DNA of 64,000 bases, taken from positions 3,162,001 through 3,226,000 of the forward strand of contig NC_071331.1 of NCBI RefSeq assembly GCF_010183535.1, written 5' to 3'. The stretch is from Caenorhabditis remanei. Its lineage: Eukaryota; Nematoda; Chromadorea; Rhabditida; Rhabditidae. This document shows, in pieces, positions 33,811 to 44,105 of the stretch. A model generated the notes under the pieces. That model was not told the origin of the DNA. It searched no databases and saw only the letters and a list, made by a program, of their open reading frames with translations. Position numbers and translations under genes: made by a program. Numbering within the stretch: the stretch's first letter is position 1; each line of letters starts with the position of its first letter.

Positions 33811-34259
33811 GGTATTGGTGCTACAGCACAATTTTTTTTAAATACGATTACTATTGGATATATTTCAAGTTCACAAGTCGGTGTCTAGAACTTATAATTA
33901 TGAATCGAAAATATATTATTTTTCTTAGAGAAATTATAAAAATGTATTAGTGATTATCCGTCGTTCAAAATGTCTGCTGGGTTATGCTTTATGCTCTCAA
34001 ACAAACTTGATTTCAACAATCATGAAAGAATTTAATAACTTCGCCGATAGTTCAACTACTGTCTTAAAATTCAAGAAAACATAATTTGTTTTATCAGAAT
34101 ATCAGATTCTCACGGTTATCTGAAATTTTGCAACTCTATCAAAAATTGAACTATTTTTTCTGTTTCTAGATGTTTATTCAAAACTTTCTAAAGGATCTAC
34201 AGAGATTTACTCATTGTTACACCTTCCACAAATAAAGGGAAACAAGTAAAAGTAGCCTA

Positions 34260-34325
34260 AAAACCGAGTGAATCTTCCTAGCACTATGTTTCAACGTTTC
34301 AGGCTTTCTGTTATTTTTGAAACAG
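34260..34325 (-). ncRNA. Putative 21U-RNA (piRNA) locus
   Basis: CTGTTTCA at 34318-34325; YRNT T at 34280, spacing 38; predicted 21-mer 34260-34280. Confidence 0.65.
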
Positions 34326-34443
34326 TAACATACGTTTTTGATTTCCAGCACACAAAGTAAACTAGAATTTCAATATACAAATGAAGACAGGAAGGAAACG
34401 TGTGTTCTATAATGTACCTCTAGAGCAATAACAGAAAATGATG

Positions 34444-34793
34444 GGCTCCGCGACAATTCACAACAGCGACATTCCGCAACTGCGACATTTCGCAACTCAC
34501 GTAGGTTTCGCAACTGCGACACTTCGCAACTGTTCATTTCCCAACTATGACGTTTCGCAACCATAGAACTAGCAATAGTTTAACCTTGTTTTGCCAGAAA
34601 ATGGGTCAGATGACTTTTTCTTCTATTTGATTGTTTTCAAATATGTTCCCAGACTCTTCGGTACACTCAACATTTTCAACTGACCCAAATATGCAAATGC
34701 GGTGTAGTTGCGAAACGTCGCAGTTGCGAAGTGTCGCAGTTGCGAAACCTACGTGAGTTGCGAAATGTCGCAGTTGTGAATTGTCGCGGAGCC
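34444..34793. mobile_element. 350-bp fold-back MITE with 8-bp target duplication
   Basis: The ends GGCTCCGCGACAATTCACAA and complement are flanked by the exact direct repeat AAATGATG (34436-34443, 34794-34801). The arms consist of short units of the type CGCAACTGCGACATTT. Size of duplication, GGCTC start and sub-terminal repeats parallel the element at 12289-12955, so both may be hAT-type. Confidence 0.9.
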
Positions 34794-34806
34794 AAATGAT
34801 GCATGA

Positions 34807-34853
34807 ATTATGGCAGATTTTTAAACGCATGAATTATGGCAGATTCGAAACAG
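34807..34853 (-). ncRNA. Putative 21U-RNA locus, variant motif
   Basis: CTGTTTCG at 34846-34853; YRNT T at 34807, spacing 39. The copy at 36500-36507 comes from a segmental duplication and lacks a good start. Confidence 0.42.
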
Positions 34854-35043
34854 TATCTTGAATATTTTCTACGATTGTTTTTCGTAATTTGTAAACGACA
34901 AGGAAACTTATTTTTGTTTTCATAAAATTACATCTAATTGCATAACAGAAGAGCCACTACAGATAAATAATCATTTAGAAAACGTGGGAAACAGAGATTT
35001 CAGTCAATATCCGTAATGATGAACTGTCTGTTCTCACACAAAA

Positions 35044-35109
35044 TTTCACAATTTGCCGCGCATAACACTCTGCAAACTACTGTCCAATTATATCAGGTCG
35101 TTGAAACAG
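35044..35109 (-). ncRNA. Putative 21U-RNA (piRNA) locus
   Basis: CTGTTTCA at 35102-35109; YRNT T at 35064, spacing 38; predicted 21-mer 35044-35064. In the duplicate copy near 36650 the octamer reads GTAGTTTCAG-like and is lost. Confidence 0.65.
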
Positions 35110-35668
35110 AGATTTTGGTAAATGACTTATGCAATCAAATACAGCGCCATGATACTTTTCAACTTTTTAAATAAATCGCAGTTACAGATAATGCGTTTAA
35201 AATTTGGATGATTATTTCCAGAGATGAATATGAATTAAACGATCACTTTTGTTAAAAAATCAGAGATACGCCAAAAAATCTCGGATGCAAACGATTGATA
35301 CTTTACGTTCTCATCAAAACAGTATTATGAGTTTTTCATTTTAGGAATCCGATTCCAAGTTTTTTTGGTTTCAGTTTAGTATGTTTAACAATGAATTTTA
35401 CAAAACAGAATTTTCCAGTCCAAGTTGTTAACACAAAACCTAAAGCATGTTGAAATTGATAACTTATGAATGGTGGTGAATGCGAAAGAAATAAAATAGA
35501 CAAATTATGGTTATTAATGGTTCTAACATTTTTGAGCCGTGTTTTTATAATTTAGCGTCACGGGTTTCAACAACTTGCAACCTAAAACGTGTCCAACATT
35601 ATTGAATTTGGTTCGAGAACTATATGATGTTGTTGAAACTTTTAAAAAAAGTTTGCCGCAAACATTGG

Positions 35669-35732
35669 GGGAAAACACTTTTCACATAATTGAATGTCAT
35701 CAAATAACCTTTATTTCGAAAATTTGAAACAG
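35669..35732 (-). ncRNA. Possible 21U-RNA locus, short spacing
   Basis: CTGTTTCA at 35725-35732; the nearest YRNT T is at 35689, spacing only 36. Confidence 0.35.
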
Positions 35733-36335
35733 GAGTGTTTTCAATAGCACAGAAATGTTTCCAAGTGCTGTCAGGATAGTGAGATTTATACAAAATACGA
35801 TTTTGTATAGTAAGACAAAATCTTGGCATCCTCACAATCAGCAACATACAAATTTTAAAATTGAATGCACGTCAAGGTTTTTTAACAGAAACACTCAAAC
35901 CAGATTTTTTTGGTCATACATATAATTAACCAATACTGAAAACATTCCATTTCGTTCTGTTACATAACATTCATGAAACTGAATATGTTTTTATTGTTTC
36001 GTTGTTGAATAGATATTTGGCTCAAATTGTTTAAAAGTATTTATCAAATTGGTAAAAGTACTCTTATGGAAATGAAAGCATCAAACAGTGATAGGGGAAT
36101 GTGAAAATCAACGATCTACACTCATTATGTATAAGGTTCTGAAGCAGAACAACATATCGGAACGTAGGACCACTGGAAGTATACGTGACAGTTTTTGTTA
36201 AAATTTAGAAAGGGTTCATTTAAAACAGCTATTCGCATGATAAACTTGATGAGAATGTGTTTGTTAGAAATCAAAAGAACTGTTTGGAACAAACAATTTG
36301 AAAAACATAATTATGCAATATTCGTCAAAAGATTT

Positions 36336-36401
36336 CTGTTTCATTAGGTTTTAAAATATCAACCCGCTTGTTGTTTTCGATTGTAGGTATAAACCAAAAT
36401 A
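36336..36401 (+). ncRNA. Putative 21U-RNA (piRNA) locus
   Basis: CTGTTTCA at 36336-36343; YRNT (CGAT) T at 36381, spacing 38; predicted 21-mer 36381-36401. Confidence 0.65.
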
Positions 36402-37664
36402 TGTCACGTTGGAGAGTTCTAAAGCCGCCCTTAATTATTAACAATGTATACTCAGAAATTTTGTCTTCAATGTTTCAAACACACGATTTATGGCAGATTC
36501 GAAACAGGAACTTGAATGTTTTCAACAACTGTTTTCAGTAATTTGAAAACGACAACGCTAGGAAACTTATTTTTGGGCACACAATCGCTCAACACAATAT
36601 CGACAACGATTCTAACACTCTGAAAACTACTGTCCAATACTATCAGGTAGTTTCAGTTGCCAGGTCCCCGATCAGGCCTCTGTCCCACTCCAAACTAAAA
36701 TGCATTAATTGATTGTAAAAATTATTCTAATTTATTCAATTACGTTTATTTATTTTACTTTCTGCTATTAATTCCCTTTTTTCCTTGTTTTTCACTATTA
36801 TTGTAATAAGACTTAATTCCTTTTTTACAGTTCAAACTGCCGCCACTGCGATGTCTCCGTCTATTATTTGCAAAGTTCAAAAAGATTAGAGAGAATCCTT
36901 GAAGTCACGGATATAAACGATTGAAACTTTGCGTTCTCACCAAAACAGTCGTAAGTGTTTTTATTTTTATTTTGGGAATCTGGTTCCAAGTTTTTTGTTT
37001 TCAGTTTAGTACTTGTCCAACATTATTGAATTTGGTTCGAGAACTATATGATGTTGTTGAAACATCAAAAAATACAATTTGCCGCAAGCATTGAGAAAAA
37101 CGCTATTCAAATAATTCAATCTCATAAAATGAATTTTATCTCCAAAATTCAAAACATGACAGTTTTCAATAAAATGCATCGTAACACGCTATCGCTAGTA
37201 AGTCGAAGTCTTGGTATTGTCACTAACTTAAAGATGTTGAAGTTGAATGCGCGTTGAGATTTTCTCAACATAAACACTCAAAACAAATAGTTTTATAGAA
37301 ACAATCACAAAACAGAAAAATTTGCATTTTGTTCTGTTACATAACATTCATGAAACTGAATATGGTTTTACATATAAGTTGTTCTGGCCGTCCAATTGTT
37401 AAAAATTAATTATCAAAATTTTAAAATTACTTCTATGAAAATGAAAGCATCAAACAATGATAGGGAAATGTGAAAATCAACTATCTACACTCATTATAAG
37501 GTTCTGAAGCAGAACAACATATAATAATAATAATAATAATTTATTCATATTTTTTGTTGTGGGAGAGAAAAAGAAAGAACCGGGCAAAAATTATAAGAAC
37601 ATACAACAAGAAGGGGTGAATAAATATGTAAGATGAGCTATAGGACCCGCAAAGAGTCCAGTGC

Positions 37665-40600
37665 TCAAATTTTAGGAAAAATGGTCTGTAAAGGCAGTTG
37701 GCGGAGTCGAGACGCAAAAGTTTGTTCGGTTACGGTTTTAGGGAAGAAGGGTACGATTTTATCCCAGGTCGAAAAATGTTTATGGAGGAATGAATCGTTT
37801 TTCTTACCGCAAAGTACTATTCTATATGGGAACCGGGGGGATAGCGCGGGTTTTACATATAAGGCAAGATTGGGGAAATGACACTGGTGGGTTACAATTT
37901 TAAAATAGGTTTTAAGAATTAAAATGATGCGTCTATAGTACATGGACATTTGGGAGGAGATTGCTAAGCGTCGCTCATAAGGGGAAAGGTGAGCATTGGA
38001 TGAAATTGGTTGGAAGGATAAATTACATCTATGGAAGACTTTTCGAGAGAAGAAGCGAAGGGGAGATTCTAATTGATTTGTAATGTGAGAGGTTGAAGGG
38101 TGAAACAATTCGCAAGCGTACTCGAGTGTTGGACGAATGAAGGAATTGAACAGCTTGAAGTAGAACTTTGGATTGTTTGATCGGAAGCTATTCAAGATTC
38201 TTCTACAATTGAATTTTGCGTTGTTGACTATTTTTGCTATGTGGGTTTCAAATCTCAGATCACAATCGACAAGAAGACCAAGATCTCTGGCAATATTGGT
38301 AGACGCTAGCTTAGCGTTTCCTATAAAATAATCTATCTGTGGGTTGCTTGCACCAAGATGCAGGACTACTGTTTTATTTTCAGCTAGTTGTAGTTTCCAC
38401 TTTTCGCACCAATCAGAGATAACGTTAAGAGTTTTCTGGAGACTGGAGGGGTTTTCGCTGTAGATCTTGAGATCATCAGCAAAGGCAATAGAGTAAACAT
38501 CTGTTGGAAGGGACTGAATCAAGTCATTGATATACACCAAGAACAGGAATGGACCCGTTACTGTACCCTGGAGAACACCCGAAATGTTATGAAAACTGTT
38601 TTCTGATATGTAGTCATCTATTTTGATTTTGGATTTGCGATTGGACAGAAAAGATTTGAACCAATCACATAGAACCGAGTCGAGTCCAAAGTTCATCAGT
38701 TTCAATAACAGCAGATTATGTGGAACCGAATCAAAGGCCTTACGGAAATCGATTAGAATGACATCCATACATGCTTTAGGTTTCGAGAGGGTCAGATGGT
38801 ATTGAGAAACAGCATCGATGAGGGCTAGTGGGCATGATCTGTTGCTTAAGAATCCGTACTGTTTCTTGGATAACTGAGCAGCGAGTTCTGATTTAATTGG
38901 TTTCAGAACAACTCGCTCAAACAGTCTGGCTAGTGGATGAGTTAAGGAAATTGGTCTAAAATTAGATGGATCCAGTATACTACCTTTTTTGTGCAACGGA
39001 ATAACCGTTGCAGTTTTCCAGCAGTCGGGAAACTTCCTGGCAGACAGTGATTCTGTAAAGAGTAGCGAAAGTGGGACGGAGATAGAGTTTGCACATTTCT
39101 TGATAATATAAAAGTTGATCCTATCTGTTGAGTATCCGATTTTGGGCTGTAACTTAGAAATGGCTAGGAACACACTAAGGGGAGAAAGATCCACGAAAAT
39201 GTTTTTGGGTTTTGGATGAGGGAGGGCAGGATGCGGTGGGGACGGAATTGTGAAACTATCTGCAAACGTTTTGATAAATTGGTCGGCAATTTCAGAAGGT
39301 TCAGTGACCAGACTACCGTTAATAAGGAGCTTTGTTATGGAGGAAGAAGATGTGAGCCTTCTTTTGACGAAGCCAAAGAGCCTTCTAGAATTTGCCGTTC
39401 CAATTATCTCGTTTTCAGATTTCCTTATCCTTTTTCGTATGTTTTTCAGACAAGATTTGACTTTGGATTTGAGCTTGATAGGATCAAAGGATTTGTTCCG
39501 ACGCTTCAGGAGTTTATAGGTATACTTCCGACTTACTACCGCGGACCTAGAATTTATTTTCATTAGAGGGGTAAACATATCGATGCTTTCATTAAAGATT
39601 TTTAAGAAGTGAGAAAGCTTTGTATCGAGAGTTGCAAAGAAAGAAAACTGTTTTGCCCAATTGAAACCAGCTAAATATGAATTCAGTGAATCAAAGTCGC
39701 ATTTACGGTAGTTCAGCAGTTTCTTGACTTTGTGACGCGAACTTGCTTCTTTTGCGAGGTCGGTTGAGAAGAGAACGGAGTTGTGGTCTGACATCATCAA
39801 GGGCTCACTTACTTCAACGTCGAAGCAGGCTTTAGGATTGCTGGAGAAAATAAGATCTAGCATGTTTTCTGCGCCATGTTGGGAGATTCTAGTTGCGGAT
39901 TTCACTAGCTGAATCATATTGTGAGATTCAGTCAAATCTGATAGACCAGTATTATCAACACGAGAATGGTGCGCCCATTGGATTCCCGGGAGATTGAAGT
40001 CTCCTAGTAATACATACGACTTTTGGGGACAAACCATTAGAGTGTCAAGTTGGTTGAATAGGTTCAGTGTCTGAGAACTTGAGGTGTCTGGTGGGCGATA
40101 GATAAGAATGTAACGGACGTTGGATTCAGTGTGGTCCACAACGAGAATGTCGCAGAAATGGGTGGAATAAACGTTATCGTCAAGATCTATTTTAACTAAG
40201 TTTATGAACTTACGGTAGAACAGTGCGCATCCGCCTCCTCTGATTTTTGGATGAGAAGAAGAGCGATCAGACCGAAGACACGAGAAGTTGCTAGAATTGC
40301 AAATGGATTCGGGGACGGCGGACGATAGGAAGGTCTCCGTAAGGAAAGCTAGGTGAATACCCTTTTTTTCCAGAAGGTTTTGAAGGAATGTTATTCTTTC
40401 AATGGTGGCGATTGATCGGATGTTTGAGAGAACACAAGAGAGTCTGGATGATTTGGAAGAGGTTGGGGTATGGGCCTTGGGAGGAGGATGGTAGGATGAA
40501 TGCGATGAGGAATGAATGACAGATAGCGGGCAGGGAGACTGAGAATTAGGCGGTGATGAGAAAAGTACATGTGAGATAGGGGCCGCCTGACAGTAGGGAG

Positions 40601-40694
40601 CGGGGAGATTGGAAGATTGCGATGAGGTAGAGTGATATGAGGGTTCAAGTGATTGGGTTTCAGAGGAAGATGGTGATGAGTGGCGGCCGCGTTC
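37665..40694 (-). CDS. LINE ORF2: endonuclease and reverse transcriptase
   Basis: Carries out target-primed reverse transcription of the element's RNA. The frame is open from the codon after the ORF1 TAG (40694) to the stop at 37665, 1009 codons. It begins with a Ser/Pro-rich linker, then an AP-type endonuclease: CVLSNIRS, LAFLTET, YRPP, LGDFNLPGIQW, MSDHNSVLF. The RT follows: FRPISLTHPLARLFERV, QYGFLSNRSC, LIDFRKAFDSVPHNLL, GVLQGTVTGPFLF and the catalytic FADD. No ATG, GTG or TTG occurs in frame in the first 185 codons; the first, GTG, is at 40139, inside the endonuclease. ORF2 is in the same frame as ORF1. Confidence 0.92.
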   Translation of the reverse strand, partial: ERGRHSSPSSSETQSLEPSYHSTSSQSSNLPAPYCQAAPISHVLFSSPPNSQSPCPLSVIHSSSHSSYHPPPKAHTPTSSKSSRLSCVLSNIRSIATIERITFLQNLLEKKGIHLAFLTETFLSSAVPESICNSSNFSCLRSDRSSSHPKIRGGGCALFYRKFINLVKIDLDDNVYSTHFCDILVVDHTESNVRYILIYRPPDTSSSQTLNLFNQLDTLMVCPQKSYVLLGDFNLPGIQWAHHSRVDNTGLSDLTESHNMIQLVKSATRISQHGAENMLDLIFSSNPKACFDVEVSEPLMMSDHNSVLFSTDLAKEASSRHKVKKLLNYRKCDFDSLNSYLAGFNWAKQFSFFATLDTKLSHFLKIFNESIDMFTPLMKINSRSAVVSRKYTYKLLKRRNKSFDPIKLKSKVKSCLKNIRKRIRKSENEIIGTANSRRLFGFVKRRLTSSSSITKLLINGSLVTEPSEIADQFIKTFADSFTIPSPPHPALPHPKPKNIFVDLSPLSVFLAISKLQPKIGYSTDRINFYIIKKCANSISVPLSLLFTESLSARKFPDCWKTATVIPLHKKGSILDPSNFRPISLTHPLARLFERVVLKPIKSELAAQLSKKQYGFLSNRSCPLALIDAVSQYHLTLSKPKACMDVILIDFRKAFDSVPHNLLLLKLMNFGLDSVLCDWFKSFLSNRKSKIKIDDYISENSFHNISGVLQGTVTGPFLFLVYINDLIQSLPTDVYSIAFADDLKIYSENPSSLQKTLNVISDWCEKWKLQLAENKTVVLHLGASNPQIDYFIGNAKLASTNIARDLGLLVDCDLRFETHIAKIVNNAKFNCRRILNSFRSNNPKFYFKLFNSFIRPTLEYACELFHPSTSHITNQLESPLRFFSRKVFHRCNLSFQPISSNAHLSPYERRLAISSQMSMYYRRIILILKTYFKIVTHQCHFPNLALYVKPALSPRFPYRIVLCGKKNDSFLHKHFSTWDKIVPFFPKTVTEQTFASRLRQLPLQTIFPKI

Positions 40695-41603
40695 CTAGGC
40701 AAGGGAAGCCGGAGCTGCAGGAGCAGCGGTTGAAGAGGCCGGAGGCAAAGGCTTGGCTGGAGGAAGAGGGCGCGGGGTTTTGAGTTCCACGATTTTTAAA
40801 TCGTGAACGACAAACTTGATTTGACCAGCCTTTGTGTTGGCATCGTAGACCTCCTTCCGAATGGCGTATAGAACATTGAGTTCTTCCCTAGTCATATCGC
40901 GCCGCGCTCTAACAGGACGGGGCCCCATTTTTCGACCTGCGTAGTTGACCCAGCTTCCGTAAAAACCTTTCAAGAAATCGTCTCTTTCCACTTGGCTACC
41001 AAAACGGACCTTAGTGGGTCTTGAGATACTGGACTCGTTTTTGCATTTAACACGAAAAATTTCTGTGGGAATAGGGAGAGAACAATCTGAAGAAAATTTA
41101 GAAATAAGAGACTTATCCTGGTCCTGTTGATTTTCTTCCTTGCTATCCGGCAAATTCTCTATGACAGCGGTGCAGCTTTTCTTGTTGAATGCAATAATAT
41201 CAGTGACTAGATTCAGACGGTTCGATACCTCCACGACTTTTGGATTTCTCTTGGCAACTTCATTATACAGTGCACATTGCTTTGGGCTGGTTTTTCGTGT
41301 GAGTGAACTCATGAGCGGAGGAAATTCGCGGAGGAAATCCTCATTATCAATTCCAGTGATCTTTGACATTCCTCGAATCTCCGCGATTATCTGTCCTTGC
41401 TCTGTGATAGTCTTCCGTTGCTCTTCGATAAGCAGTTTCAGCGATATGACCGTAGATTCCAGAGATTTGAGCCTAGCGGGTATTGTTTGGCTGGTCTTCG
41501 CGGTTCCTGCGCCGAACTTTCTTTTTTGTCCTCCACGGGGTTTTTTAGCCGTTGGCGATAACAATTCCCCTTCGGGATCCGATTCATGAAAATCACCTGG
41601 CAT
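40695..41603 (-). CDS. LINE ORF1 protein
   Basis: 302 aa, presumably the element's RNA-binding/chaperone protein. The N-terminus is acidic then basic (KKPRGGQKRKFG), suggesting a nuclear signal. A coiled-coil-like segment follows at about residues 45-80 (SLESTVISLKLLIEEQRKTI), then a central domain with ENLPDSKEEN, a basic stretch (RKMGPRPVRARRDMTREELN) and a Pro/Ala-rich tail. No CCHC zinc knuckle. It ends at a single TAG (40695-40697), with ORF2 continuing in the same frame. ATG at 41603 is the first in the frame. Confidence 0.85.
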   Translation of the reverse strand: MPGDFHESDPEGELLSPTAKKPRGGQKRKFGAGTAKTSQTIPARLKSLESTVISLKLLIEEQRKTITEQGQIIAEIRGMSKITGIDNEDFLREFPPLMSSLTRKTSPKQCALYNEVAKRNPKVVEVSNRLNLVTDIIAFNKKSCTAVIENLPDSKEENQQDQDKSLISKFSSDCSLPIPTEIFRVKCKNESSISRPTKVRFGSQVERDDFLKGFYGSWVNYAGRKMGPRPVRARRDMTREELNVLYAIRKEVYDANTKAGQIKFVVHDLKIVELKTPRPLPPAKPLPPASSTAAPAAPASLA

Positions 41604-41683
41604 ATTTTCACAATGTATCCAATAATCCGTCGATATTTATAGCACAATAGATGATGATGGTATTATAGCACAGGTAAGAATAT

Positions 41684-42325
41684 TTAAAAATCAATATAGG
41701 ACGGCAGACGGAGACGGCGTTCTCGCAGGGAGAAGGGAGACCGTATGGAGAAGGGAGACCGTATGGAGAAGGGAGACCGTATGGAGAAGGGAGACCGTAT
41801 GGAGAAGGGAGACCGTACCGATTTCTTCTTTGCCTCTGGTTTTGATCTCGACTCCTGAAGTCTCAATTCCTGCGTCAATCGTTTGTTTTCTTTCTTCAAC
41901 CAGTGAATTGCAACTGTTTCTGGGCTTTTCTTGATTGGAAAGGACTGCTTTTCCAGTTCGGAATCTTGATCCTCATCTTTTTGCTCCTCGATCTCCTCTT
42001 TGATCTTTTTATGAACTCTCGGCGTGTCTTGCTCAGGTATCTCTTGTTTCACGATACCAGTCAGACCCTTCTGCTCGCTCAGAGACTTGATCAATTTGTT
42101 CGCATCGTCAAGTCTCTTCTTCAACTGCTCGCTCATTCGCTTTTCAGCCCGCAGGCTCCGAACGACTCTCTCCAGATTCTTGTGATATCTGGTCTTCATG
42201 GAGAGGAATTCGAGCTGTCTGGAAATAATTCATTTGTTGGAAAATGTTGATTGTGGTAATTTCCCTTACTTCTCACGGTTTTCCCGTTGCTCCTTCAGAA
42301 ATTTCTTCGTGAGGTTTGACGCCAT
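41684..42325 (-). CDS. Coiled-coil protein with hexapeptide repeats
   Basis: Two exons, 42325-42270 and 42218-41684, joined by a 51-bp intron (GTAAGG...TTTCCAG), give 196 aa: MASNLTKKFLKEQRENREKQ, then a charged region likely to form coiled coils (about residues 10-75 and 125-150), an acidic Lys/Glu linker, and near the C-terminus five repeats of RSPFSI encoded by an 18-bp tandem repeat. It ends ...LPSYIDF. The stop lies about 25 bp from the approximate 5' end of the LINE, so the C-terminus may have been altered by that insertion. No known domain; function unknown. Clean splice sites and codon use support a real gene. Confidence 0.7.
41730..41819. repeat. 18-bp tandem repeat, 5 copies
   Basis: GAGAAGGGAGACCGTATG repeated head to tail, nearly identical, inside the coiled-coil gene, keeping the reading frame. 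Copy number is likely to vary between strains. Confidence 0.93.
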
Positions 42326-43287
42326 GGTTTTATAGTTTTGGAGTTGGTAGTACATTTTTCAGTTGAGTTTTGTACTTCTGGAAAAATAAAACTAAGATTC
42401 ACCAAAAATAAGAAAGAAAGGAAAGAAGAAAACCAGGAACTGGTGTACAGACCCCTAGAATGAGGTATCTTGACAGTGGAGAATCAATAAGTCGTCCTCT
42501 TATTTGGGTGTCGTGTGCGCGCTCTAATTTTTGACCTACCGGTCATTTTTTGGGAAGAAAACGGGTCTCCTATCGTCTTTTTTTTTGTAAGATTGGTTTT
42601 GAGGACGTTCAAGTAAATAAAACTATATGAAAGTTCTTTCAAAATATATATCGAACAGTAATTATTTCATTGATAACAATGCATTGAACCGCATGTGAGA
42701 ATGACTCCGGGGCGTTTTGAGATCAGGAAACCATGACATTTCGACACCAAACATGGAAAAAATTACAGAAAAATGTCACTTAAAACGCAAAAAAACCTTA
42801 TTTTGTAGGTATTGTTTCATGTTTAGTGGCGAAATGTCAAGATGTCTGGTTTCCAAACGTCCGGGACCAGAGAGAATTAATCACATCAGTTCAGTCAGGT
42901 TTTTTTTTGCTAACCACATTTAGTAGATAATTATTCTACAGTTTCAAGAGCTAGAGAAAGTTGTACACTGTGATAGACACCGAATATATATTTTTCTGTT
43001 TTAGCGATTTTCTTCATTTGCTTTTTATGCAAAAAAAATTATTGATTCATCATAATCTTCGAAAAGAAACCACTCAATTTTTGAAAACATTCTCAATCAG
43101 AAAGAAACATATATTTCGGGTTTCGATGTGCCAAATATATTTTTCATCAACAATTTTAAGAATTCGTTTTGAAAACAAATTATTGTTTTCAAGTATTGGT
43201 TGATAATAATAATAATGAGAAAAAGTAAAAATTTCTGTTAGAATATCGTTATGTTTTATACACTTCTATAAAATTTGTTGAAGACGT

Positions 43288-43355
43288 AATTCACCATGCA
43301 ACAATGTACCAAGTGTTCCAAACTTACAGACACATTAAAAAGGTTTTTGAAACAG
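43288..43355 (-). ncRNA. Putative 21U-RNA (piRNA) locus, duplicated pair member 1
   Basis: CTGTTTCA at 43348-43355; YRNT T at 43308, spacing 40; predicted 21-mer 43288-43308. Confidence 0.66.
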
Positions 43356-43477
43356 TTGCAAAAATGTGTTTCATGTTTTTCAGAAATAACCGACAAAACT
43401 ATTAGAAATTAATACTGTACATGATTTTTTTCGAATCATCAAAATTTTAAAGAGAATTTTCCGGTAGAGAATTTTCA

Positions 43478-43735
43478 AGGCCCGGCCCGGCTTAAAAAAG
43501 GTACCTATTTTTTACCAAATTTTTTGAATTTTTTTGAAATTTTACATTAAAAATTTCAATTTTTTGATGCATAACAATATTTTGATTGAATTCCGAAGTA
43601 TAGTCAAAAATGCGACACTTTTGGGAAAAAATTAAAAAAAAATCAAAATTTCGTTCAAAATTTCAGATCAAATTTTTCAGCCGGGCCTTGGAAATTCTCG
43701 TCACGGCCCAGCCCGGCCCGTTGCAAGTATGCCGA
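43478..43735. mobile_element. GGGCCG-family palindromic repeat
   Basis: GC-rich arms (AAGGCCCGGCCCGGC...GCCGGGCCTTGG) enclose an AT-rich core; a further GGCCCAGCCCGGCCCG block leads to the family end TTGCAAGTATGCC. Confidence 0.75.
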
Positions 43736-44037
43736 TTTCAAATTTTCACAGTTCAAGTGTGCCTAGATTTCTATAAGTTGTTAACTTTGTCATTCTCAAT
43801 TTTTTTCGAAAATTAATTCACAAATGTTCAGAAACAGAAAATTTCATTGAATTTTTCGATAGATAGTACTCAAAAAACGTCAAACTAAATGTTATTATAT
43901 ATTTATTGGCTAAAGAAATTTGATCCACATTCAGTAGATAAGTATTCTACAGTTTGAAGAGCTAGAGAAACTTGTACACTGAAAAAGTAAAATGTCTGTT
44001 AGAATTTTGTTTTGCTTCATACTTTCCTAATAATTAG

Positions 44038-44105
44038 TTGATTTTTTTCACAATACCATCGAGTGTTGCGAACTGGCACACACATTAAAAAAGTTTTTGA
44101 AACAG
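44038..44105 (-). ncRNA. Putative 21U-RNA (piRNA) locus, duplicated pair member 2
   Basis: CTGTTTCA at 44098-44105; YRNT T at 44058, spacing 40; predicted 21-mer 44038-44058. Paralogue of the locus at 43288-43355; the spacing is unchanged while the 21-mers differ. Confidence 0.66.

Larger units (their letters stand above)
34805..37525. repeat. Segmental direct duplication
   Basis: About 34830-36170 and 36485-37520 are diverged direct copies. Matching blocks in order include 'GGCAGATTCGAAACAG', 'AACTACTGTCCAAT...TATCAGGT', 'TTTGGTTCGAGAACTATATG' and 'GGTTCTGAAGCAGAACAACA'. The second copy has an extra segment around 36660-36870 and is interrupted at 37520 by the 3' end of the LINE, so the duplication predates the LINE insertion. 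Confidence 0.8.
37520..41660 (-). mobile_element. CR1-like non-LTR retrotransposon (LINE), nearly complete
   Basis: Read on the - strand: 5' end near 41660 (limit uncertain), ORF1, ORF2, about 125 bp of 3' UTR, and a 3' end of TAA/ATT triplets at 37520-37541, a microsatellite tail as in many CR1-type elements. Both ORFs are open over full length, which suggests a young copy. It inserted at 37520 into a segment whose uninterrupted paralogue is at about 36160. No LTRs. I could not identify a target duplication at the 5' end. Confidence 0.88.

Noticed and set aside
38806..38813. CTGTTTCT on the - strand inside the LINE ORF2; similar hits at about 41910 and 61060 in coding exons
   Set aside because: They lie in constrained coding sequence and occur at about the background rate.
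39216..39566. 116-residue + strand frame, and similar frames opposite eEF2 at 58774-61737
   Set aside because: Antisense shadows of the LINE reverse transcriptase and eEF2 exons.
40391..40702. 103-residue Pro/His-rich frame on the - strand
   Set aside because: Out-of-frame shadow of the ORF2 N-terminal linker; the in-frame reading continues ORF1.
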